From Pseudisothecium myosuroides (lineage: Eukaryota > Streptophyta > Bryopsida > Hypnales > Lembophyllaceae): a stretch of 64,000 bases of DNA. A model generated the notes under the pieces. The model was not told where the DNA came from and ran no database searches. It worked only from the letters and a program-made list of their open reading frames with translations. A program made the position numbers and the translations under genes. The stretch lies in contig OX637291.1 in NCBI GenBank assembly GCA_951799445.1, positions 7,566,501 through 7,630,500 of the forward strand, in the 5' to 3' direction. Shown in pieces: positions 11,541 through 22,985 of this stretch. Every line of letters begins with the position of its first letter. Position 1 is the stretch's first letter.

Positions 11541-12425
11541 CGGGGAAGCTAAACTCCTTGAAACAATTTTCAGTAAATTATTGTAGGAAGAAAAACGGAA
11601 TTGGCATCTAATCCAAGTCGTTTCATATTTTTTGGACCTTCAAGGAATTAGTTACAAATTTTTGAAGTTGAAATGCAGGGTCACTAAAAGCGACCACCTC
11701 TTGAAATGCACATTGCCAATACATTGAAGAAAGCAAAATGTACCTCTATGTTATGATTGCTTTTAGAGCATGGGCGCTTTTAGAGCAGACTACCTCAATA
11801 GTCTTTGATGCCCAAATCTTTGAACAGAGTTCAAACTCATTGTTCTAAGAATCCTGCTTTTGCTTACCAAAGTACCTCCTCTCTTGTCAAAACGTCGATC
11901 ACATGCACACAATACGCAAAGGGGCCAATGTTTCTTCTGAGCAAAAAGGGCAAAGCAGTGCGAAATTGCTCACATAGTATAGTTTAGAATTACGATACCA
12001 ACATTCAAGGGTTTCAGAGCAAGCACTTCCATCGTTCGAGGTTCTAATGTTGCACTCTCACATTCTTCAATTGTTCTTTCAAATTTGGAAGTTGGTAAGG
12101 TAGGAAGTCCATAAAGCAACCATCTAAACGCTGAAATTGAATTTTGGGGAGGTAAAACATCTTGGAATATTTTTTAGACAATTTTCCTTAAAAGACAAGT
12201 GGAATTGCCATCTAACCCAAGTCATTTTCATATTTTTTGGACCTTTGTGAAATTAGTTACAAATTTTTGAAGTTGGAAAAAAGTGGTCATTTGTGGTCAT
12301 CAAAAGCAACCACCTCCTGAAATGTGTATAGTTGATACATTGAAGAAAGCAAAATGTACCTCTTAGTCATGTTCGCTTTTAATGCCTGGTCGGAGTTTGA
12401 GCCTCCTACCTTAATGGAAGCCGAG
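11541..12425. repeat. Pair of ~280-bp direct repeats about 600 bp apart
   Basis: Copy 1 (about 11541-11810) and copy 2 (about 12140-12425) share ordered blocks: CATCTAANCCAAGTC, CATATTTTTTGGACCTT, TTAGTTACAAATTTTTGAAG and TTGAAGAAAGCAAAATGTAC. The interval is non-coding. They do not look like LTRs: termini are ragged and no internal retroelement sequence is present. Confidence 0.6.
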
Positions 12426-12871
12426 TTTCATGCTTTGGCTATGAAACTCATCGTCATACTGAGGTTCTAAAGTACAAGCAAAACATTCAAAAGATGAGTA
12501 TTGGCAGCGGACAATCCTGTGAACAGTGGCGCGATCAGAGGTACTGGAGTTCAGTCAGTTCACTGTCATACTAATTATAGACGAGTAGCAAGTCACACTA
12601 ATTACAAAAGGAGCTCTAATTCAGAGATTTACCTTTTCACCTTTTCAAATAAAGAACCAATTTGGCTGTGAACAAGCCACTTGCCGTAATATACAGTACT
12701 GATCTCTCGAAGCAATCAATGAGTGTCCAAGAGATGAAACAACTCTATCGTGGACCATTGTGACCCAGAAAATAATCATCCTGTGTAATTGAATTAAAAG
12801 AGCTCTAGGAAGAAATCTACAAGAGCACACTAACTGAATTAGTTTGTTTGATCAAAGATAGTACAAGCTAA
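12426..12871 (-). other. 3' flank of the strumpellin gene
   Basis: Non-coding sequence directly downstream of the strumpellin stop, probably holding its 3' UTR. No obvious poly(A) tract or target duplication that would mark a recent retrocopy is seen. Confidence 0.4.
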
Positions 12872-15800
12872 TCAAGTTGCAAGGCTGTCTAATAACAGGG
12901 GAGGGAAATTCAAGGTGAGGAGATCTTGAGGGTAGCTCATGTACTTGGAGAGCGCCAGCACCCAGGCCACGACGTTGACGACCTCGGTAGCCAATTTCAG
13001 GCCTTCCTTTCCTGCGGATTTTGCAGGAGCCTCGGCGTATGTTCGCACGTACTGTCCCAGGAGGCCAACATAAGCAGTGGTGCAAAAGGGGTGAAGCTGC
13101 TGAAGGATACTTCCCATACCCACAATCAGGGGGCAGCAGTCCAGAGCTTGCTTTTTCATGCGGCTGGTCAGAGTTCCTAGATGACTATCCAACACGTATC
13201 TCGGCAGTTGGGAAATCGTGACGAGAAACAGCAGGAGAGCACAACCGTCAGCTGGCTTGGTGGCAATATAAATAGAGTTAACAGGTGTGTATAGACCGCA
13301 GAGGTGCAATTGCTTTCGCAGCTCTCCAAGCAGGCGGCTCTTGACTTCCGTATTCTCCACAGTAGTACCCACTCTGGAATCCCCAATGTCTGCAAGCACT
13401 GCTTTGTTCATGGCATCCACAGCATATGAAATCGTGCTTGATTCAAACTTCGCGGACGCACGTAAATGGGACCCGAGAAGGCAGCGAAGCAGTAGGATCT
13501 GTCCAATTCGGGACACGATCTCCAACCAAGTAGTCCATCCCGGGGCATTCACTCCCGCACGAGCGATGTATTCAGTGTATACCAGTGAACCAGGGTCAGG
13601 AATGGACGAACTTGGAGTCAACACATGCTGGAGGGACTCCAAGCAGTCGCTCATTTCACTGGATTCCACTCTGGATGAAAGATGCATCACTGCCTGCCGA
13701 ATGCCATGTGTGAGTTGAAAACCTAACAGCCGATCCAATCCAGCTAAACCAGCGGATCCGAGGGCAGTTTGTAATAATGCCATAGTGCGCAATCCCACGA
13801 GCTCTTGCCCTTGAGCGTCGAACCAACCGCTCATGGGTACTAGGTACATTGAACTCGAAGGGTGGGTCAGTTGCAGGAGCTTATGAGCCAAACGCCCCAT
13901 GAAATTGCTCGCCCTGGAGGAGTCTTTGGCAGGGGCAGGGAACTGGGGAATGGGTTTAGCAGGATCCTGGTACACGCTCTGCCAGTTCTGCACCTTCCGT
14001 TTCACGAACTCATTGCACTCTTGCTCGGTGTTGTAGTTAATAATGCGTGCGAACTCCTCATGCCACAGCTGAAGTCCGTGCACATGCACGTAGTCCTGGA
14101 AATACTCCATGGATCGTCGTTGTGCTTGTAACGACATCTGGAGCTCTTGCAATTGCTCCTCCAGCTCGGCTACACCAGTTGTCGGGAATACTAAGATCGT
14201 GTGCAGGGATGTGGCTACCTGCTTCACAAGCTGCTTTCGTATCCCTATTTCCAGAAGCTGCCAAGGGTCGACTTCAATGGCTCCCATGAACGTCTTCTTC
14301 ATGGCCATGATACCTTGCGTGAACACAGCCACCCGATGTGTTGCTTTGGCCAGCTTATATCTCTGTTCCGGCTGAGCGAAGTCACGCAAACTCTCCTTCT
14401 CGAGACGCCCAGGTAACTCGTGCAATTGTTTCGTCTGCACAGCAATCACGTCGTTGAGGATGCTGAACATACTGACAGGTATGATCTCCATTACCGACCG
14501 CACGTAGGCTACTAACTCTGAAGAGTAGTACTCTGAAACTGAGTAAAGGTCCATACTGCCAGATTGGGAGATTCGAAGCAGTGGAATGTCCAGGATGGAT
14601 CGGAGCTTCAAAAACAAGCAGGACAGCTTGAGAACCGTGAAAGGCTCAGCGTTGATGCGGGCATGAATCTGAGGGGTGAAGCCTACGATGAGACCCCAGG
14701 CGTAGGATGCATCACTGACCAGGGAGACAGTAGCCAGCATACCCTCTTGTACATTCAGAGTGCGCACCATTTGCTTCAGCTGGGTCCGTGTTTCAGCAAG
14801 GTATTGCTTAATTTGGAGACTGCTCTCAATCTGATGAAATTGCTCAACTTCCTGCAGAGCCAAAATCATCTGTTGGATCTTTCGAACAGCGCGCGAAGCT
14901 TCGATTTTACACTCCAAAGCTCGTACTTGTTGTCCCATCTGAAGAAACCAGTTCTGCATATTTGTATCCTTCACTTTTCGAGAGAGCACCTTCGATCCCG
15001 AGAAAAAATCAGAGAGTTCCTGCATGCATTCGGCTGCATGGTTCTGGCATTTCAGCCACTGGGCTTCCTTTCCCTCAAGAAGCTCACCATACACTCGCTT
15101 CAGCTCAAATTCAAGGGTCGCCGTGTCCAAGATGAGGGACAGAAGGATGTCGCTGCTACTGGCCCCACCCACAGCCATAACCACATCCTTCAGTTTCTTA
15201 TTTGTGGTGTTCTGATGCAGAAGCAGCCAGCGAAGAGCGATATTGCTGTCGCGTAAGCATGCCACCAGGATTGCCATGTTGCTCAAAACAAACTCCTGAG
15301 TTAGTACACCTTCCGACAGAAAACCTCGCAACTCTACCAGCAACTCAGGCACTCGGGTGCCATAGGTACGTGCAAACTCTTTTACTTGTTGCAGCACGAG
15401 TATAGGGGCCAGGGCAGCTTTGGCAGCTTTGTACTGATCCCACCCGGCGGACAGATCCACCATGAAACCCATGAAGATTGGAACGACCCACCATCCGAAC
15501 AGAAACTTGTCCACAATGTCTTTCATTACTAGACTCTCATTTTGCAAAATCTCTGGTATGAAATTGAGAAGAACGTACAAACAAGCAGCCTGTCCTCCCA
15601 GTGCAGCACAGCGATGCTCCGGATTGGGATAATGACGCAGCTGGTTGTAAAGATCATCAGTTCGCAACCGAGCAATAGCTAGTCTCAGCAACCGTTTGGG
15701 CAAAGGAAAGCGGTTGCACATCTCCTCTGTATTCGACGGCAGAATCATGTAGGGCTGCGAGGCCGACGGAGGGCTGGATCCCTGAAGGAGTGACGCCAAC

Positions 15801-16489
15801 GATGCGACTGATGCAAAAGCGGAGCTAGCTTTCGGCGGGAGCGGCACACATCGGCACAACGATTGGATTGCCTCGAAGTTAACGAAATCACTGGAGCCTC
15901 GACACCGACAATGCGCCACCAAAAGCTGTTCTCTGAGGCTCCCCGTCATCCGATGCTCCAGCAAAAGCAGAAGAACCCCGTGCAGCACCAGTGCCTCCAC
16001 GAGGAGCTGCCGCCCCTCCTCGTCCTCCAGCACACTCTCCGCGGACTCCTGCAAGAACGCGCCTGCTCTCACTTGCAGCAGATCGTCAGTGAACCGGCTC
16101 AAGTCTTTGTAATACTTCACGATACCATCGAAGAGCCAAAAACACCGCTCCACCACACTGCTGCACTCCTCTCGAAACTCGTCATCCAGAATCGCAAGTG
16201 TCGAGTTCGCCTCAATCTGCTCCTCGAATAGTTCCGGGGACTTGAAATACTTGAAATCAAACAAGAGGGCCGCGTACTTACCCCCGCTCTCGGATGACGA
16301 TTGCTGCTGCAACACCGAAGGTGCGTGCTGCGAGAGACGCAGCAGCTCCGCCACGAGAGCTTGTCCTCGACTCACGAGCCCGAGCAACACTTCCCCTGTC
16401 CTCGTCTCCATTACCACCCTGTGCTTGCTGCTGCTCTTCAGCAACAACCCCCGCCCCCTCCCCGGCGAGGTGTCGACTAACGACGACAT
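12872..16489 (-). CDS. WASHC5: Strumpellin, WASH complex subunit 5 homologue
   Basis: Strumpellin is a core subunit of the pentameric WASH regulatory complex, which activates Arp2/3 on endosomes to build actin for retrieval and fission. Seen: 1205 codons without introns, co-linear with human strumpellin (about 1160 residues) from end to end. Landmarks in order: AELLRLSQ at about 47-54; FDFKYFKSPELFE; an LRTDDLYNQLRHYPNPEHR block; VDKFLFGWWVVPIFMG; DIPLLRISQSGSMDL; IRKQLVKQVA; and RIINYNTEQECNEF. The protein is helical and has no catalytic site or membrane segment, as expected for the family. The start at 16489 adds 26 basic residues before Met27, the position closest to the animal N-terminus, so Met27 (16411) is an alternative start. 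The frame is intact with no lesions. Coding GC is clearly higher than in the AT-rich flanks. The single exon could be ancestral or come from an old retrocopy. WASH subunits are, to my knowledge, missing from Arabidopsis and rice. Confidence 0.94.
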   Translation of the reverse strand: MSSLVDTSPGRGRGLLLKSSSKHRVVMETRTGEVLLGLVSRGQALVAELLRLSQHAPSVLQQQSSSESGGKYAALLFDFKYFKSPELFEEQIEANSTLAILDDEFREECSSVVERCFWLFDGIVKYYKDLSRFTDDLLQVRAGAFLQESAESVLEDEEGRQLLVEALVLHGVLLLLLEHRMTGSLREQLLVAHCRCRGSSDFVNFEAIQSLCRCVPLPPKASSAFASVASLASLLQGSSPPSASQPYMILPSNTEEMCNRFPLPKRLLRLAIARLRTDDLYNQLRHYPNPEHRCAALGGQAACLYVLLNFIPEILQNESLVMKDIVDKFLFGWWVVPIFMGFMVDLSAGWDQYKAAKAALAPILVLQQVKEFARTYGTRVPELLVELRGFLSEGVLTQEFVLSNMAILVACLRDSNIALRWLLLHQNTTNKKLKDVVMAVGGASSSDILLSLILDTATLEFELKRVYGELLEGKEAQWLKCQNHAAECMQELSDFFSGSKVLSRKVKDTNMQNWFLQMGQQVRALECKIEASRAVRKIQQMILALQEVEQFHQIESSLQIKQYLAETRTQLKQMVRTLNVQEGMLATVSLVSDASYAWGLIVGFTPQIHARINAEPFTVLKLSCLFLKLRSILDIPLLRISQSGSMDLYSVSEYYSSELVAYVRSVMEIIPVSMFSILNDVIAVQTKQLHELPGRLEKESLRDFAQPEQRYKLAKATHRVAVFTQGIMAMKKTFMGAIEVDPWQLLEIGIRKQLVKQVATSLHTILVFPTTGVAELEEQLQELQMSLQAQRRSMEYFQDYVHVHGLQLWHEEFARIINYNTEQECNEFVKRKVQNWQSVYQDPAKPIPQFPAPAKDSSRASNFMGRLAHKLLQLTHPSSSMYLVPMSGWFDAQGQELVGLRTMALLQTALGSAGLAGLDRLLGFQLTHGIRQAVMHLSSRVESSEMSDCLESLQHVLTPSSSIPDPGSLVYTEYIARAGVNAPGWTTWLEIVSRIGQILLLRCLLGSHLRASAKFESSTISYAVDAMNKAVLADIGDSRVGTTVENTEVKSRLLGELRKQLHLCGLYTPVNSIYIATKPADGCALLLFLVTISQLPRYVLDSHLGTLTSRMKKQALDCCPLIVGMGSILQQLHPFCTTAYVGLLGQYVRTYAEAPAKSAGKEGLKLATEVVNVVAWVLALSKYMSYPQDLLTLNFPPLLLDSLAT

Positions 16490-17804
16490 GGCTATAAATG
16501 GCTTGGGCTACACCAACAAGCATCCGGGGATAAGGTACGGGCCACGCTTACAAACCTATATCAGATAATAGCTATTTAATATCACTAGCACTCTGAACAA
16601 CCAGCACAAGCTACGAAACTGCTCATGCCCTGATAATGAACTTTAGAATCATCAAGAATAGCCACACAAGGTTGGCTATTATCCCAAACATATAAATCCA
16701 GCAAGAGTTTAAACATGCTAAAATTTCACCTTAAAGACATTCACTGCAAATTCAGTAGCAGAAATCATAGGGACATCATTATAACTTCTTGACCTGAAAG
16801 AATGGATGCAGTCGGCCATTCACTAGACTCCCAGTCGCACCTGGCCCGCAACAAGAACAATCCTTTGAAACACAACGCTGTTGCCCCTGCCAATTGATTT
16901 CCACAGGAGTATCATTCTGCTCCCGTTTCTTTTTAAACAGATCATCGAAGCGTGAGACTCCTTCAATCCTGCACAGAGACATTGACAATTTATCTCTCAG
17001 CTCGCAGAACACTTGCGTTGCACGATAGCACATGTTATTCTCAACTTCAATGTGGCGCTGGTATTAAAATACTCTATTTTTCCTGAAACCAAGGACGCAC
17101 ATAAAACATCCAGTGAATCTGGAACCCTAAAACGTGAGACCCTGAAAAATTTGTGCAAAAGAGCAGGTCCTCCCTTCACCTACGTGTCTCTCACTCAACA
17201 GCGTCCTGCATACCATGTAAAAAATCCTCGCGCAACTCCTTCATGGATGCCGATCGCTAGAACCTCGCATTGCTTCGAAAATGGCTGAGCCAGAACCAAA
17301 CATCAGAGCAGCCATCGACATATGCCGCCCATTCACAAAGTCTTACACCGTGGCCTTGCCATGACCGCGCTCGAACAACGTTCACAAACAGAGTACCAAC
17401 AAGATCTCAAATTTCTCACGCCCCTGAAGATTAAACAGTCCACACTCCGTCAGCCCGGGAAGTTGAGTCAAAATTACATACAAACTAGTCAGACGATTAA
17501 AAACATCGAAACAATACCATGAGCTGCGCCGAAAAGCGTCACTAATGAATTGGTAAAGAAGAAAACTAAAATTTGTGAAATTCCACCCCCATCAATGACG
17601 AAATTCAAGGAATTCAAACTTGGAACCTAGTGCTTCCTAAATCCATGAATCTAATCTATTTGCTAGGTTAGCTTTTGTCATATCATAAAGTGATGAAAAG
17701 TTAGGACTTAGTCTTTGCTGTAGCATCTGACGAAATCCCCCCAAATAAACAAAAATTCATCTATGCACTGACGAAATCCACTACAAGCTCCTACTATTCC
17801 AATC
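16490..17804. other. Upstream region of the strumpellin gene
   Basis: Probably promoter and/or 5' UTR with possible introns for the minus-strand gene. No recognised protein or RNA gene. Open frames such as 17013-17288 (plus) lack any family resemblance. Confidence 0.35.
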
Positions 17805-18760
17805 CAAGTGAATCCCGAGTTCGTCACCAACCATCACAAGGTGTGTGCGAAGAGCATATCTCTCAAAGTACTACAGCAAAGACAACCAATTCTTAAATTG
17901 TGATTCAATCATTCACGATATGAACTAGGATTGAATCCGTACAAGAATCGCACTGCATGGATGAATTTCGCCATTCGCCATTCTAGTTTCTGAAACGGAC
18001 CTGGCGAAAGAAGATAGAGAAGACCTGACGATTGAAGATAGAGAACCCTGAAAATCCTCTGATGGCGAGGTTGAGGTGAAAGAATCCTGTGCGACTGAAC
18101 AAAAACCTAATTCCGACCGGTGCAGCAGCAGTGGCACGGTTTCGAATTCGAGTGAATCCGGAGTTCATCCCCAACCATCACAAGGTGCGTGCGAAGAGCA
18201 TTTCTCTCAAAGCATTACAGCAAAGACAACCAATCCTCAAATTGTGATTCAATCATTCAAAAAACGAACTAGGATTGAATCCGTAAAAGAATGGATCGCA
18301 CTGCAAGCATGAATTTCGCAATTCACCGTCAATCCTAGTCTCTGGAACGGAGCCGATGAGAGCAGAAGATTCCTAAATCCTCCAAAATGGCGAGGTTGAG
18401 GTTGAGGTGCGATTGAACAAAAACCTAATCCCGGCGGGTGGCACGGATTCGAATTCAAGCGAATCCGGAGTTCTTCCCTAACCATCACAAGAGCGAAGAG
18501 CATTTCTCTCAAAGTATTATTACAGCAAAGACAACCAATCCTCAAATTGTGATTCAATCATTCAAGATACGAACTAGGATTGAATCCGTACAAGCATGAA
18601 TTTCGCAATTCACCATCAATCCTAGTCTCTGAAACGGAACTGACGAAAGCAGCTAGAAGATTCCTAAATCGTCCCAGCTAGTGGCGTGGTTGAGTTGAAA
18701 GACTCCTGTGCGATGGAACAAAACCTAATCCCGGCGGGTGCTGCAGCAGTGGCATGAAGA
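17805..18760. repeat. Three tandem copies of a 310-345 bp unit
   Basis: The anchor ACCATCACAAG occurs at about 17830, 18174 and 18481 (periods 344 and 307). Each copy then has GCGAAGAGCAT, TCTCTCAAAG, AGCAAAGACAACCAAT, GTGATTCAATCATTCA, GAACTAGGATTGAATCCGTA and an AAAAACCTAATYCCG block. Short minus-strand open frames recur in the copies (around PGLGFCSIA) but are not kept at equal length, so coding is doubtful. It sits 1.3-2.3 kb upstream of strumpellin. Confidence 0.75.
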
Positions 18761-19020
18761 AGAAGGAATGAGGAGTACTGTACCTGGATCGAAGCGGAGA
18801 TGAGCTCAAGATTGATGAAGGAGCGGGATGAGTGAGTGAGTGAGTGAGTGAGAGCGAGGGCGAGGCGAGGCGAGGTTTCGTAGACAAGCATGGGAACAAA
18901 TGGGGGAAATCGGAATGCGAGTGGGGATTCAAGATTTTGAGAGCGGGAGGCAAAGGTAACGGGGATAGCCGATAGCCGTGGCGATCCTCGGCACCAAAAC
19001 GCAGACTCAAAATGGTGCTC
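18761..19020 (-). promoter_or_regulatory. GC-richer, CT-rich (minus strand) promoter-like stretch
   Basis: Read on the minus strand, this is a pyrimidine-rich leader-like sequence. It includes a (TGAG)6 microsatellite at 18829-18852 and a donor-like CCAG|GTACAG at about 18778-18787. It could be the transcription start and first non-coding exon of the strumpellin gene or of an unrecognised transcript. Inference from composition only. Confidence 0.25.
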
Positions 19021-19138
19021 GCTCAAAACGGTGGAGTCACATGACTGCCCGCCCAGCCTGCTTCTTCTGCCCGCGACACCTGTCCGCCGGCCCGAAAATT
19101 CTGGCCCCCCGGTTAACCCCTACTAAGAGAACACAGTA

Positions 19139-19524
19139 GAGTTAATCGCAAAGTTGTCCTGTGTTTATGAACCTGTGTCAGAGGAAGGTTTAACTAAGAA
19201 TAGAACAAAACAAACACGGCACCAAACTCAATCAGACTTGAGTTTCGGTGCTCTAGGGAGTTTGGTCCTGTGTTTTTCTAGAACTCCGGCTCCTGGTCAT
19301 GCCTTTCACATACTTTACGATTAACTTTAATAGAGTTAATCATAAAGTGAGCAAACGCAGGACCCGCTAGGAGCCGGAGTTCTGAAAAAATACAGGACTA
19401 AAGTCCTTGAAGCACCCAAATTTAGGTCTGATTGAGTTTGGTGCTCTGTTTGTTTTCTTCTATTCTTAGTTAAACCTTCCTCTGACACAAGTTCACAAAT
19501 ACATGACAACTTTGCAATTAACTC
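19139..19524. mobile_element. Palindromic MITE dimer (TA target site)
   Basis: The termini GAGTTAATCGCAAAG and CTTTGCAATTAACTC are inverted and flanked by TA on both sides (19137-19138, 19525-19526). The whole element folds as a palindrome: the ACCAAACTCAATCAGAC side mirrors GTCTGATTGAGTTTGGT. The centre, near 19329, carries a second back-to-back pair of the same terminal motif. It is therefore best read as two ~190-bp monomers joined tail to tail. A monomer is at 21390-21579. TA duplication suggests a Tc1/mariner-type mobiliser. Confidence 0.7.
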
Positions 19525-19890
19525 TAATGTGTCCTTTCCAATTTTATTTTTTTTTGAAACAAATGAAAAGAATTTCATTGCAAAGGATAAAAGGAACAAA
19601 GCCTCAGCCACATGTGGCCTGGGGGAATCCTTTTCAAAATTTCAATGGCAAATTTTTGGTAGGGTGAAACAAATCTCAACATTTTATAAAGTAGGATCTT
19701 ATAGAGTAACAAGTTGAAATACTTGTTGCATTTCCTAGTTTTCAAAATTTCAATGTGTAGAAGTATTTACAATTTTATACGTAATATAGGAAATGTAGTC
19801 TAATAGAAAAAGGGTGCAAACATAATTTTTTTTCCAATGAAAGGAATAATAGGGATGAAAAAAAAACATTTTCTTGGACAATTCTAGTCT

Positions 19891-20809
19891 ACCCCTAAAG
19901 GCCCAAGGCATTTTTTGGCTCCGAAACCACTGAAAACTGTCATTTCTGCTACGATCACTACCTAAACCGAAAAAAACTTTTTTTTAGAATCTAACCGTAG
20001 GATCTTATACTTCACTTGTCTCAAATCATGTGGTAAAATTTTCATGAAGTTTGACCGTACGGATTGGATGATATTAGCGTTTGAAGTTGGAAAAAGTAGT
20101 TTTTTTGAACTCTGGATTGCAATTTCAGATGACTTTGACGGCCATTTTTGGATTTTTTTTGCACTACACACCATAAAGTTAAAAAAATTTATGTTAAACA
20201 TTTGAGTTGAGAGTTGGGGAAAAAATTTCAAAATGTCAAAACTTGATTTCACATATAAAAAAATTGTTAAGTAGAAGTAGGTCCAAAATTGAACAAAACA
20301 CTAAATCTTCAATAGCTCTTAGATGGAATTAAAAAACCATAATCCCAACGGTGGGATTGTTCTTGCAAACAAACTTAACCTTTTCAAAAATAAAATTTTG
20401 AATTTTTTTGAAAATTGCATTCAAAAATGAATTTTATAAGTTGTTTTTTGAAGAAGACACTTAGATTGCCCGAAAAACAAGATTGTCCATAACTTTCTCA
20501 TTCTGAGTCCAAATAGAATGAATCAAAGCTTCAAATATAGACAAAAACATGATCTTTAAGAAAAAAATTCAAAAAAAAAAGTTCAATTTTTTAAAGTTAT
20601 TTTTTCTGCCCGGCAAACTGCTTTTTTGACTTCGAGCGGCATAACTTTTTTCCCCGGGCACTGATTGAAAAAATATATATATTTTTGGAAAGCTAATGTG
20701 ATTTCCTATCTTCAAAAAAAGTTTCAAAAAATCAGGTCGAACTTTCAGGTCACACAAGCCTACCCGAAATCCCAAGTGTCCCCCAAGGGGACTTTGGGCC
20801 TTTAGGGGT
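19891..20809 (+). mobile_element. 0.92-kb non-autonomous element with CCCCTAAAGGCCC ends
   Basis: Starts ACCCCTAAAGGCCCAAGG and ends in the inverted GGGCCTTTAGGGGT, with no coding capacity inside. It is clearly homologous to 32991-33917: shared GAAAACTG, AACCNTAGGATCTTA, ATTTGCGTTT-like, GAATGAATCAAAGCTT and TTTCAAAAAATCA blocks in the same order. TA follows the right end, but CT precedes the left end, so the target duplication is not clean here. Confidence 0.75.
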
Positions 20810-21389
20810 TAAACTGCACAAATAAACTAGGTTTGGAGAAAAAAATTCAAATTTATGATTTTAGCATTTAAAAAAAATACAATATTCAATCTAGTGTGAT
20901 TAAGAACACAATTTAATTATTTTGATTATAAATTTTTTGAAGATGTTCTAAAAATATGATAATAATATCAATTGTTAAATTTCAAAAATTGAAGCATGTA
21001 TAAAAAATAAAATTAAAATTAAAATTTTGGAGGATCCGATTTGGTTAGTTTTGACTTTCTACTCCTTTTGTTTGAAAATGTATACAAATTTGAGAGAGGT
21101 TTCTATTTCTCATTATTTTAAATCATAAAATATGCATTTGCCATTTGAAGATTGCTATTCAATTTTTTTGGAGGAGAAAAAAGCATTATTCATCTTTTTA
21201 TAATTTTTCTTCCCTCAAAAATAAAGACTACTATTTGTCTTGTATATATGAAATTAATTGTGGAAAATATTGTACATCCATGTGTAGTAGCAAAGTGGGA
21301 CAATTCATTGAAAACCTCCACTATCAAAAAGTTGATAGGCTTGAGGGATTTATGACAAGGGTATGAGAATTTCAATTTTTTTGGAGCAA
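20810..21389. other. AT-rich non-coding
   Basis: No recognised gene or intact element. Confidence 0.4.
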
Positions 21390-21579
21390 TAGAGTTCATT
21401 GTAAAGTGTGTGTAGTAGAAGATGAGGAACTTAAGTTTGAAAAAAATACAAGATGAAACTCCCTCAAGCACCCAAATTGGTTTTTGGGTGGGGTGATGTG
21501 TTTCTTTTGTACTATTCTTAGTTAAACCTTCTTTTGGCACCACTATTTCTATTAGAGACGACCTGTACAATTAACTCCA
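21390..21579. mobile_element. Monomer of the 19139-19524 MITE family
   Basis: Begins TAGAGTTCATTGTAAAG and ends ATTAACTCCA. Inside it has TACAAGATG, CAAGCACCCAAATT and CTATTCTTAGTTAAACCTTC, matching the right half of the dimer in order. Diverged, no coding capacity. Confidence 0.6.
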
Positions 21580-21865
21580 ATATTCCACCAATTCTGTCCA
21601 AGCTAGAATTAAAGATTTGTCTAATCTTTTTTGTATTATAAACAATAGTTTGGGTTGGCATTCTTTGCCAGATAACAAATTAATGTTGGAAAATGTGAGT
21701 TCATAGATGCTTAACATTAAAAAAAAAAATTCATACAGAAAAAATTATTTTGCAAGAATAAATCCTCCAAAAATTTGGCATTTGCTTAAATTTTTTTTTG
21801 TAGATCGTGAACATATGTGGGACGGTGATAGTAAATTATGCAACCCAAATGTATAAATAAAGTTT

Positions 21866-22424
21866 AATCCCTAAAGGACTAGAGGGGTGCTTAGATTTTC
21901 AAAATTGTAAAGATCTATTATAAAATGCAACTTAGAACAATATTTTAATGATGATTCTTAAACGATAGTTGTAAAATATGATTATAAATCACATCCATAC
22001 AATTAGATCAACAATTACACAAACCAATATTTTACAACAAAATTTGAAGCCAAAAATTAAAAATTCGTGCTAAAATCAATTGTAGATTGAATATTTATGA
22101 TTTTTACAAGAATTTTTTTTTGTAAGTTCAAAATGCTAAAGTGATTTTTGAAGATTTTTGTTTTATTTTTTGATTCAAGTTGTTTTCGAAGGGTCATTTT
22201 TTGAACTAAAAAAGTTACTTTTTGAAGCTAAACTTCCCAATATCTATTGAATCATAGAATATTTGCAAATCAAAATCTTCATAATCTGAACCATACAAAT
22301 GTTAAAGAACTAATACAAGAATCTTAAAAAAAATGGATGGATGAAGAAATGCATTTTGGTGAATTTGGGACATGTTTCCGTTCATTTGTTGTTCAAAATC
22401 TGCACTCATAGTCCTCAAGGGGTT
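21866..22424. repeat. Possible diverged TIR element
   Basis: AATCCCTAAAGGAC at the left and GTCCTCAAGGGGTT at the right are roughly inverted (three mismatches) and resemble the ends of the 0.93-kb CCCCTAAA family. The interior is AT-rich and shows no firm homology. Weak call. Confidence 0.25.
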
Positions 22425-22985
22425 AAAATAATATAGAGTAGACAACTTCATATTGTACTTCATTGCCACATGAGCAATACTGTACTTCCTTATCAAGGTA
22501 AGAAAAATTAAACTAAAAAAAAGTTGAATTTTTTTTGGAAATTATTGCGAGAGAGGGTTGAAAAATAGATAATGTATTGTTTCAAATGCCGGACTAACAC
22601 AAAATGGCCTCATGCAAATTTCACAATGGGTCACATGAATATGTCAAAATAATAAATTTGCCACCTTATTATTGTTCATATTACGAAGGCATCAAATTCT
22701 TAAAAAATAATTTAAAAAATAGAAAATTTAAAAAATTAAAAAATTGACTTCTATACTACTTTTTCCAACTTTAATTAATTATTTGGCATGAAATATTGAC
22801 TTGATAGCTATGTGCCGTGTAAGAAACCTAAATAATTGAACACTATTTACTTTATCCCTTGTTCCCTAGGACCAAGGTGAACCGACCCCCTCGTTTGTCC
22901 TCCCTAAGTCATTTTAGAGGTGCATGCAAAAAAAAAGCCCCCTATTTTGTGCTATGTTAAATCTATGTTCTTCACTACTCCTAAA

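Noticed and set aside
11541..12425. LTR pair of a short retrotransposon
   Set aside because: Edges are ragged, there are no TG...CA ends, no primer-binding site and no coding sequence between the repeats.
14564..15256. 230-codon open frame on the plus strand
   Set aside because: It lies wholly inside the strumpellin coding sequence on the other strand, has no family resemblance, and such antisense frames are common in GC-richer coding DNA.
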